Assembly: GCA_002483425.1 (NCBI GenBank) | Contig: DLHW01000064.1 | Location: 1-64,000 of the forward strand | DNA: 64,000 nucleotides | Direction: 5' to 3' | DNA from: Methylococcaceae bacterium UBA7658 | Lineage (GTDB): Bacteria > Pseudomonadota > Gammaproteobacteria > Methylococcales > Methylomonadaceae | Shown here: positions 32,841 through 40,579 of the stretch, in pieces | Position numbering within the stretch: position 1 is the stretch's first letter | Layout: the number at the start of each line of letters is the position of its first letter | Notes under the pieces: generated by a model | Database searches by the model: none | What the model was told of the DNA's origin: nothing | What the model saw: the letters and a program-made list of their open reading frames with translations, nothing else | Program-made: the position numbers and the translations under genes

Positions 32841-34418
32841 TTGAGCGCGCGGACATCGGTATCTCATACTCAGCCGCCATGGCTGAACGGACTTTTTCTG
32901 CCCGCGGCTTATCCGCATGCTATCTCGCCGGTGCGTCTTATTGAGACCCATATTTCTTGGATATTCCTGACTGGCGAATATGCTTATAAAATCAAAAAAC
33001 CGGTTAACTACGGCTTTCTCGATTTTTCCACCTTGGCGCGACGGCGATTTTATTGCGAGGAGGAAATCAGACTAAATCGCCGCTTAACGCAAGATTGGTA
33101 TCTTAAATCCGTGTCCATTAGCGGCCGTATTGACCAGCCCCAAATTAACGGCCCGGGGGAACCATTCGAATACGCCGTGATGATGCGGCAATTTCCTTCC
33201 GAGCAAACCTTAAAAGACATCGCCGTCCAAGGCCGGTTAACCAGCAACGAAATCGATCAGGTCAGCAGCATTATTGCCGCATTTCACGCTAACATCGCTA
33301 TTGCCGGCGAGCACTCGACTTATGGCGAAAGCCAAGACATCAAACACTGGGCCGATGAAAACTTCCTTCACATCAAGCCGTTATTGAACGCGCCGGATCA
33401 GCTTTCGCTTATCGAGTCTATAGAGCAGTGGAGCTACCGCGAATGGGCTGCGCAGTCACACGTCATGCAGCAACGTAAACAGCGAGGCTTCGTCCGCGAA
33501 TGCCACGGCGATTTACACTTAGGAAACATGACCCTGATCGACGGACATGTCGTGCTATTCGATTGCATCGAATTTAACCCCATGCTGCGCTGGATCGATG
33601 TGATCAGCGAAACCGCTTTTCTGATTATGGATTTGATACATTTGGGATATAAGGTATGTGCTTACCGTTTTCTTAACCGTTATCTTCAACAGACCGGCGA
33701 TTATGCCGGACTTGCCTTGCTCCGTTATTATTTGGTTTACCGGGCCATGGTCCGGGCTAAGGTGGCATTGCTGCGGATAACCCAAGAGTCCGATCCTGAA
33801 ATCTGTCAACTAATCCGGTCTGAATACGCGGATTTTACCGTCCTGGCTGAAAAGATTAGCGCATCCGATACACCGTCGTTGATTATTACGCACGGCTTTT
33901 CCGGATCTGGAAAATCGACTTATGCCAGCCGGTTAGCGGAAACTCTCGGCGCCATTCAGATACGTTCCGATATCGAACGCAAACGGCTATCCGGTTATAA
34001 GGCCGAAACCACCACCGGTAGCGGCATCGGCAAAGGCATTTACAGTATCAAAGCCAGTGAAAAAGTTTATCGACACTTACTTGAAATAGGTAACGCGGTT
34101 TTAATGGCAGGCTTTTCCGTCATAATCGATGCTGCTTTTCTGAAAAAGCGAGAGCGTGACATGTTCCGCCAGCTTGCAGACAGTCTTCAGCTCACGTTCG
34201 TTATTCTCGATTTTCATGCTTCGGAAAACACGTTGATCGAACGCATCCGTACGCGTCAGAACGATCCGTCGGAAGCAACCGTCGTGGTGCTTAAACAACA
34301 ACTGCAAACGTGCCAACCGTTGACCCAAGAAGAATTGCGCCATACGATTCCGGCGAACACCGAATCAGACGATCTCTTAGAAACATTGCTAAACGCCCTC
34401 GCTTCGGTTTCATGGTGA
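32841..34418 (+). CDS. phosphotransferase/P-loop kinase fusion protein
   Basis: A 525-residue protein. The N-terminal 320 residues are an aminoglycoside-phosphotransferase-like fold with the catalytic loop CHGDLHLGNM and the metal site LFDCIEFN. The C-terminal 180 residues are a small-molecule kinase with Walker A GFSGSGKST. This two-domain combination is widespread in proteobacteria but without an established substrate. The start is TTG at 32841, supported by GGAG eight bases upstream; there is no in-frame ATG near. It is the only intact gene between two pseudogene patches. Confidence 0.82.
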   Translation: MSARTSVSHTQPPWLNGLFLPAAYPHAISPVRLIETHISWIFLTGEYAYKIKKPVNYGFLDFSTLARRRFYCEEEIRLNRRLTQDWYLKSVSISGRIDQPQINGPGEPFEYAVMMRQFPSEQTLKDIAVQGRLTSNEIDQVSSIIAAFHANIAIAGEHSTYGESQDIKHWADENFLHIKPLLNAPDQLSLIESIEQWSYREWAAQSHVMQQRKQRGFVRECHGDLHLGNMTLIDGHVVLFDCIEFNPMLRWIDVISETAFLIMDLIHLGYKVCAYRFLNRYLQQTGDYAGLALLRYYLVYRAMVRAKVALLRITQESDPEICQLIRSEYADFTVLAEKISASDTPSLIITHGFSGSGKSTYASRLAETLGAIQIRSDIERKRLSGYKAETTTGSGIGKGIYSIKASEKVYRHLLEIGNAVLMAGFSVIIDAAFLKKRERDMFRQLADSLQLTFVILDFHASENTLIERIRTRQNDPSEATVVVLKQQLQTCQPLTQEELRHTIPANTESDDLLETLLNALASVSW

Positions 34419-34453
34419 CGGCATTTCCCTCCTGTTAACCGCCTTCTCTTTGT

Positions 34454-34912
34454 TTAAAGGCTGGGCAGGTCATCCTGTAGATGTTTACTGATATCCGCCG
34501 CATCTTGCGTTGTTATGTTTTTATCGCGGTCGAAAACGATCCGTTTTTTTACCGGCTCAGGTAAATGATGCCGCAATAAACCAAGGAAAGTAGGCTCGGC
34601 AATTATCAGCAGTTGCTCGAATTTGCCAGCGTTGTGCGCATCTTGCAAATAGTGGACAAACCGTTGGGCAAAGGCATCGGCTTCGTGTTTTTTCGTATCG
34701 ATGCGTTGTTCAAACGCATGGCCGCCGCCATCAGCGCTTTTGATTTTGACGGGCAAACCGGTTGTGATATACCGGTCGTGCAAACGGCCTTCCGAATGCC
34801 TCATATAGTCGGATTCTTGCAACGGAGAAGAAGACGTATCACCGTAAAAAAACGGGTGCTGAGATTACCGGCAACGGAAATTAAAGTTTCATTGCTATTA
34901 ACCAGTAAAACC
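34454..34912 (-). pseudogene. host-attachment-like protein, N-terminus frameshifted
   Basis: The C-terminal 120 codons match the bacterial host-attachment (AtsE-like) family: RHSEGRLHD, then AFAQRFVHYLQDAHN and LLIIAEPTFLGLLRHHL. Upstream, the N-terminal strand (PVLLVNSNETLISVAG) is in a different frame and has no start codon. It joins directly to a transposase remnant. An ATG at 34804 could still make a truncated product. Confidence 0.65.
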
Positions 34913-35034
34913 GGCTGGTGCGGCGCACATCTTCATTAAGCGATAGAGGTTTGGTTTTCCCAGAAAGCCGTTCAGCCGATAGCAAAACTCGTCCAGGTAC
35001 TCCTGCACGGGCGTCCTGATATACCCAATTTGTT
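34898..35034 (-). mobile_element. IS1595/ISXO2-type transposase tail fragment
   Basis: The frame reads PVQEYLDEFCYRLN and continues FLGKPNLYRL to a TAA at 34898-34900. The YLDEF-x-x-R-x-N block is typical of the C-terminal end of IS1595-group transposases. It is sandwiched between the CSS-sensor fragment and the host-attachment remnant, so an old insertion probably destroyed both. No inverted repeats remain that I can see. Confidence 0.6.
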
Positions 35035-35388
35035 ATCATTAATAATGCCGATTTCCCGTATATACATGACATTAAATACTTTGTCGCGCATGAAATTAAC
35101 GGCGGATTGGTCGCAACGCGCGGAAGTCTGCTCGGCCAATTGTTTAAGGTTTGTTTGGGTTACCTTGAGTATATTGCCAGCACGTCTGGCTGTTGCGTCG
35201 GCAAGAAACGACATTTCGCGCTCGATATTGGTTTCGATCCAAAGATAGGAAACTTCCAATATAAGTACTTCAGGCAGCAATGCGATTATGATCATAACCG
35301 TCAGTTCATACCGTAAAAAGATACGCTTCGTCAGCTTTCCGCCACGTCGTTGTCGTTTTTGCATTACGCCTTTAAATCGAGGTAACAT
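35026..35388 (-). pseudogene. CSS-motif sensor fragment (N-terminus of an EAL-type protein)
   Basis: From the ATG at 35388, about 120 codons encode a basic start, a membrane helix (MIIIALLPEVLILEVSYLW) and a periplasmic segment with CDQSAVNFMRDKVFN and YIREIGIINDN. This is the CSS-motif domain that precedes EAL domains in c-di-GMP phosphodiesterases. The second half of the sensor and the entire EAL domain are missing, replaced by a transposase tail. Confidence 0.65.
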
Positions 35389-35658
35389 AACCGGCCTGAT
35401 CCACTCCGGATGTTTCTTGGAAACCTTTCTAAATCAGATAGTTTCATCCCTTAAAAAATTGAGTTGATGATCAACTGCCTGCACGGAGCCGTTCGCGCCA
35501 TCGCTCTTCGCCGAATTACTGATTAAATCTCTTGAGCTATACGCTCGCTTACTCTATCAGGAAAAAATGCTCTCAATTTACTCAAAGCGAGACGCTGTGA
35601 GCGAGTTTTTATCGCCCGGCTTAATTCGATCAGTGGATAAAAGCGTAAGAATCCGGTT

Positions 35659-38600
35659 TTAATTCATCTTGATCGACTGCAAACATTCCTTTTTTTGATC
35701 GTGTGTAGGATGTGAAAGTAACGCCGTCTCCCACTCCGAGTGTTTGTCTACGCTATCATAAGCAATCGCTTTTAGCTGGTGAGACCCTGGATTTAAGCCG
35801 CCTGCGGGAAGCTTCATCTCATACGGAAAATTTGCATCCGAGTCTACTTTCTTTCCGTCTAACCAAAACTCGACACGGTTAACGGCGCCCGAATCGTCGC
35901 TGGCAACCGCATGTACCGACCGTTCCTTACTAAGGTCGCCGCAGTCTAAGGGCCATGTTAATACAACACGCGGCGGCTCGCTATCCGTACTTAATTTTTT
36001 TGCTTGCTTTTGTCCGAGCTGATTATTCGTTTGGCTAATTTTTTGTATCAATTTATTGTTATCGCTTGGCTCTAAACTGTAGCCGGTATGCTGATTGTCT
36101 CGAGTAATATGAGGCGATTTTTGATAGAACTCCCATACCCACAAAGCACTATAAGGTACTCTTAAGTCACGAATTCTATTTAACATCCGTACGGTGTAAG
36201 AGGCGGGAGAGTCGGTTAAATCGTCCCTATCGCCGAATTCGCCGACGAATAAAGGCTTACCTATTTTATCGGCAATTTTTTTAATACTCTCAAGTAATTC
36301 AACACCGTGCCGGTCTTTAGCGCCGAACCGGACATTGGCTTCATTGGGATAAATATGAACGCTAATAATATCAACGCCTTCATGGATAAAAGCTAGATTT
36401 TGCTGCAATTGCTCGAGGCTATCTTGCCTAAAATCGGCTTTACCCGAAATCCACTCCGGACTGGCGCGAAGATGTTCAGCCGAAGCACGAGGCACCGAAA
36501 AACCGGATGAAATTGGGCGGGAAGGATCGATGCCATGAATCAATGCCGATAAGCGCTTAGTAAATTCAACCATTTCCGCAGATGTGTAATGTCCTTTAGC
36601 GTCGCATAAAGCCGCTTGTTTTTTCGCGTTACACCGTTTTTCGGCTCCGAGATCGGCCCCAAGATTGAGTTCGTTGGTCAGCTCATAAAATAAGACCGCT
36701 TTACGATTTTTGTAGCGCTGCACGAACTCCCGTATATAACGTTCCGCAGTCTGGTAGCTCTTAGAATCCGGTTGAGTGATTAAGTCGCGAACCGTTTCGC
36801 CGGTCATTGCCGGAAACTGTAGAGGGTTCCAGATCAGCGTAAAAACACCTTGCATTTCCGCCGTTTCAAGGTCCGTCATCAACTCATCGAATTGCGACCA
36901 ATATTGCGCCGGATTGGTTAGCCAAAGGTCTAAATCGCCTGGCTTACGATAAGCGGATGGGTCGAAACCGGTAGCGGAAATCCTCAGGTACGAAACATTC
37001 GCGTCTCTAGCGTCAAAAATCGCTTTTCTACCCATCGCTTTGGTAACTTTAAGGTAAGGTAAACTACCATCGCCACCGCTTGCTTTACCCATATATTGCA
37101 AAGCCAGATCGTATTTGTTAAAACCGACGGAAGCCGAACCGCTACCGGGAAATCCGGATGATTTTACCGGCGGTTCTTGTGTAATAACTGCGGCTTGAGT
37201 GTTTTTTTGAGGCGTCGCGGCAGCAATTGCAGTCTTATCCGAACGAAACGGCGAAACAGGTAAGCCCTGTTTGTTTTTAAGATTACCGTTTGGTCTTTGC
37301 GCCCACGCATAACGCACCGCAACAGGATTTTGAACTTCGGGGCTTTTAACAACAATCGAATTGCCATCAATCGCGGCTTGCCCAGCCCGCCAAACATAAT
37401 CGGATCCTGCTAAAGAAAAACCGGTTAACGTTTTACCGTCGTGAGTCATTTCATTTGCTTCGGATGTAAAATTGACGCGCATAGCATTGGCTTCAGCCTC
37501 CGCGGATTTAAAAACCGGTACGGCGGAAATACCGTTAACATTATATTTTAACCGTAACGCCTCATTGGCTAGACGCATCCCGACGATATCTTTTTGATCG
37601 GGATGTTTATTTTCTTTACCCATATCAATGGTTGTGACTAAACCGGTGTCCGGTAATTTTTGAGAAACGCTAAGTTGCGCTTCGCGAATTAGCGCCCAAC
37701 CGCTTTTTTCTTCCACTTTATCCGTCAACGTACCGTATCCGGCTAATTGAACAATCAGAAATGCAAGTTTTTGATCGCCCCAAGCATCGCGCCAGCCGGT
37801 AATCAGTGACTCTAACGACGCTTCATAGGTTTCAGGCGCACGGGAATCCCCCTCACCTTGATACCACGCGACTCCAGTCGCCGGAAAACCGGTAATAGCC
37901 GCTACCATATCGCTAAATAGACTTGAAGGTGCGAAATCATGGTTTTTTTCCCCAGAGATATCGCTCGCATCGGATTTTTTACGGTATGCGGCACTTCTCG
38001 CCAACTTATTTTTTTTAGCTAACCGGTCTGGCGTTAACGGCTTTGAAAGCGTTGTAATGCTGTTGGGGGGTAGCCATGCAGAAATCATCGTTCCAGGATA
38101 AGAAACATTAATCAGGCCAACAGGTACATTTAATTTATCTTGCAGCGTTTTGCCGAAGACGTAGCACACCGCCGAAAAGTTTTTAACGGATTCGGCGCTA
38201 ACATGAAACCAACTGCCTCGGTTTTTCGTTTTCAACCGTTCCGTTTCGATGAAGGGAACCGTATAAAACCGCAAATTTGACGAATACGGGCCGTTAGCGA
38301 GCGCTGGCGGCAATGGCGTATCCCTTACCCGTATGGACATGTTGGATTGACCGCCGCACACCCATACGTCGCCGATTAACACGTCTTTAAGCCGGATCTG
38401 AGCAGCGCCTCCGGAAACAACTAATTCATAGGGACCGCCCGCCGGTAACGGCGGCAACGTTAATTGCCATACGCCTTGAGCCGAAGCGGTTGTAGTCCAA
38501 TGTTGCCGGTCTAATGCCACCTGTACACTCTCGCCCGGAGCCGCCAGACCGGAAATAGGAATATTTTTCCCGCGCTGGAGCACCATGCCCTCTTTAAACG

Positions 38601-38694
38601 GAACATCGACGGTTATTGCGCTATAAACCAACGGTGTGTATCCGCCTCCAAAGGCAAGTATCGAAAGCACTATTTGTAACAAACGGATTTTCAT
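35659..38694 (-). CDS. secreted sialate-O-acetylesterase/GH5-like glycosidase/Ig-like fusion
   Basis: A 1011-residue exported protein with a signal peptide (1-25). Residues 30-480 are a sialate-O-acetylesterase-type SGNH domain with nucleophile S117 (GGQSNM), the block WYQGEGD at 277-283 and the catalytic histidine 364 (KHPDQ). Residues 525-860 form a (beta/alpha)8 glycosidase of the clan A type, with probable acid/base E675 (TNELNLG) and nucleophile E819 (VGEFGD). Residues 905-985 are an Ig-like domain (RVEFWLDGKKVDSD). It probably deacetylates and cuts a polysaccharide made by the neighbouring cluster. Confidence 0.85.
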   Translation of the reverse strand: MKIRLLQIVLSILAFGGGYTPLVYSAITVDVPFKEGMVLQRGKNIPISGLAAPGESVQVALDRQHWTTTASAQGVWQLTLPPLPAGGPYELVVSGGAAQIRLKDVLIGDVWVCGGQSNMSIRVRDTPLPPALANGPYSSNLRFYTVPFIETERLKTKNRGSWFHVSAESVKNFSAVCYVFGKTLQDKLNVPVGLINVSYPGTMISAWLPPNSITTLSKPLTPDRLAKKNKLARSAAYRKKSDASDISGEKNHDFAPSSLFSDMVAAITGFPATGVAWYQGEGDSRAPETYEASLESLITGWRDAWGDQKLAFLIVQLAGYGTLTDKVEEKSGWALIREAQLSVSQKLPDTGLVTTIDMGKENKHPDQKDIVGMRLANEALRLKYNVNGISAVPVFKSAEAEANAMRVNFTSEANEMTHDGKTLTGFSLAGSDYVWRAGQAAIDGNSIVVKSPEVQNPVAVRYAWAQRPNGNLKNKQGLPVSPFRSDKTAIAAATPQKNTQAAVITQEPPVKSSGFPGSGSASVGFNKYDLALQYMGKASGGDGSLPYLKVTKAMGRKAIFDARDANVSYLRISATGFDPSAYRKPGDLDLWLTNPAQYWSQFDELMTDLETAEMQGVFTLIWNPLQFPAMTGETVRDLITQPDSKSYQTAERYIREFVQRYKNRKAVLFYELTNELNLGADLGAEKRCNAKKQAALCDAKGHYTSAEMVEFTKRLSALIHGIDPSRPISSGFSVPRASAEHLRASPEWISGKADFRQDSLEQLQQNLAFIHEGVDIISVHIYPNEANVRFGAKDRHGVELLESIKKIADKIGKPLFVGEFGDRDDLTDSPASYTVRMLNRIRDLRVPYSALWVWEFYQKSPHITRDNQHTGYSLEPSDNNKLIQKISQTNNQLGQKQAKKLSTDSEPPRVVLTWPLDCGDLSKERSVHAVASDDSGAVNRVEFWLDGKKVDSDANFPYEMKLPAGGLNPGSHQLKAIAYDSVDKHSEWETALLSHPTHDQKKECLQSIKMN

Positions 38695-38720
38695 AACGCG
38701 ATCCTGCAGGAAAACGATTT

Positions 38721-39695
38721 TCAGCTAAATTTAACGATGTCGTCAGGCGCTAATTGTTTATCTAAAGCGCGAAACGATGTTTCAATAAGTGCGTAGGGTT
38801 CGTAGTAAACTGTTTCATTACCGGTTTGGACCTTATCCGAAATGGTTAAATTGCAACCTTTCGCGATTGCTCTTGCCGGTATGTTCAAGTTCAATTGATT
38901 TACGACCACAGGCATTAATGTGGGTATTATGCGCAGAAAAGGCTCTGGTCTTCTATTTAAAACCGGGGTTTCGGTTATTCTGCATGCAATTGTTTGTAAT
39001 AATCGCCGCGCAACAACTTGTAATAAATACTTTACAGGATGATTGAAAGTAAAAAAAAGTTGTTGAGTATGCCAATGTTCAACAATTTCGTCGGAAACAA
39101 TCACATTTAAATTCGTTTCACGTTGTTGTAACGCTGTTAACGAACCGATGGCCTCCTCTTCTAATTGGATTAACCAATCGCCGCCTTCAGTCATGAGCTT
39201 TATAACTTCAGAAACGGCAAGACCTTTTCGCCAGCCGTCATAAATCACACGATTTTGATATTGCCATAAAGGACCAACTATCCGGCCTTTCTCGGGATGA
39301 GTCACATAAAATAGATCGGGACATTGACCTCTAAAGAAAATATTGGGCCACGATATTACTTTATCCTTAAATTTTTCTTTGATGGCAGTCGCTCTCAGAA
39401 ATTCGACCGGATAACTATCGCTAACCCACTGGGCAAAAATGTAGTCGGAAGAGCTGTATAATTCGAAAGCTTTCTGAGCCTCATCAGGCTTAGCGAGATG
39501 GGTAATTGTAATTCCGGATATTTCAATATTGGGCGCCAATAAACGAATAATACCCGCCATCGGACGGGCTTGACAATTTGCAATGACAGCGATTCGAAGG
39601 GGTTTCACGGATTCTAATAAATGTAGTTCTATCAGTCTGTATTGAGAATCAACTCTTTTTAAACGGTTACATATAACACAATACCAAGAAATCAT
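38721..39695 (-). CDS. WcbI family polysaccharide biosynthesis protein
   Basis: A 324-residue protein with the WcbI start LRIAVIANCQARPMAGIIRLL near residue 34 and a WPNIFFRGQCPDLFYV block. WcbI of Burkholderia is a putative acetyltransferase needed for capsule modification and binds coenzyme A. The adjacent esterase fusion could remove such acetyl groups, which is inference. It lies 26 nt upstream of that gene in transcription order. Confidence 0.75.
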   Translation of the reverse strand: MISWYCVICNRLKRVDSQYRLIELHLLESVKPLRIAVIANCQARPMAGIIRLLAPNIEISGITITHLAKPDEAQKAFELYSSSDYIFAQWVSDSYPVEFLRATAIKEKFKDKVISWPNIFFRGQCPDLFYVTHPEKGRIVGPLWQYQNRVIYDGWRKGLAVSEVIKLMTEGGDWLIQLEEEAIGSLTALQQRETNLNVIVSDEIVEHWHTQQLFFTFNHPVKYLLQVVARRLLQTIACRITETPVLNRRPEPFLRIIPTLMPVVVNQLNLNIPARAIAKGCNLTISDKVQTGNETVYYEPYALIETSFRALDKQLAPDDIVKFS

Positions 39696-39783
39696 TCCAG
39701 ATACTTGCTATTTTGCAGACTGACCGCGTTTTTCAGTCAGTTAACTTCATAAATAACGAATAAAGCCGAGTCAGTTTGCTAAA

Positions 39784-40536
39784 TCAAGCGGTTTTTTGAG
39801 ACTGCTCCAATTTTTCACGCACCGCCTCATAGATCGCGAAATCGCCCGAATTGATCTGAATAAGGTGTGCGTATAAGCTATCTCCAAGCTCTTGTTTAAT
39901 TTTAGCTAACCGGTCAGCGAGGGGTATCGTATGGTCTTGACTGACATTTTTAGCTTTAGGAGCGAGTACGTTGAAATCCGGAAAATACGGCGTTAACCAA
40001 TGGGCAAGGCACTTGATCGATTTATCGAACTCTTCCACCAACCCGACAAAAGGCAGTTCATCAACAGCTTTTAACGCAAACTCCGTCTCGTCTCCTGCTT
40101 GCCCGTAATACATCTGAGCGAGCCGGGCAACATGGAAGTTATTGCATTGCCGGTCACGTCCAAGCGACAAACGGATTTCAATGTAGCCGCCCAGGGAAGT
40201 ATTCCGGGCTAAAACCGCTCCGAAACTATCCCCTCCCTGTTTGCGTTCAAAAGCATACGCCGACGCGATCCGGTCAATCGGATGGCGCACGAAGATAATA
40301 GGAAAAACAGTCATATTTTCAATGACCGGCGGCGGTAGCGCCGCTGTGTGCGATGAAAAAACCACCGCTTTGCTTTCCCGCTCAACCCATCCTTTAACTT
40401 TTAAATTATTATTTGCATGGTTGCCGTTAAATTCCTCGGTTACCCAATGTCCTCTGAAATTTTGCTTTAATAATTCATCGACGGAAGTACCGGCATTTTT
40501 AAAAAGATGGTAATGAAAAATAACATTTCGGCTCAT
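39784..40536 (-). CDS. sulfotransferase family 2 protein
   Basis: A 250-residue cytosolic protein. The N-terminal FHYHLFKNAGTSVDELL is the 5'-phosphosulfate loop of PAPS-dependent carbohydrate sulfotransferases, and FVRHPIDRIASAYAFER is the 3'-phosphate motif. It probably sulfates a sugar of the surface glycan. It is in line with the following glycosyltransferase, 43 nt apart. Confidence 0.82.
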   Translation of the reverse strand: MSRNVIFHYHLFKNAGTSVDELLKQNFRGHWVTEEFNGNHANNNLKVKGWVERESKAVVFSSHTAALPPPVIENMTVFPIIFVRHPIDRIASAYAFERKQGGDSFGAVLARNTSLGGYIEIRLSLGRDRQCNNFHVARLAQMYYGQAGDETEFALKAVDELPFVGLVEEFDKSIKCLAHWLTPYFPDFNVLAPKAKNVSQDHTIPLADRLAKIKQELGDSLYAHLIQINSGDFAIYEAVREKLEQSQKTA

Positions 40537-40579
40537 TAAACTCGGATATCCTATTTTGTCTTGCGCAAACCCGCCGTAT

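Noticed and set aside
34972..35025. C-terminal residues of the CSS-sensor frame
   Set aside because: These codons are the transposase remnant read in the wrong frame.
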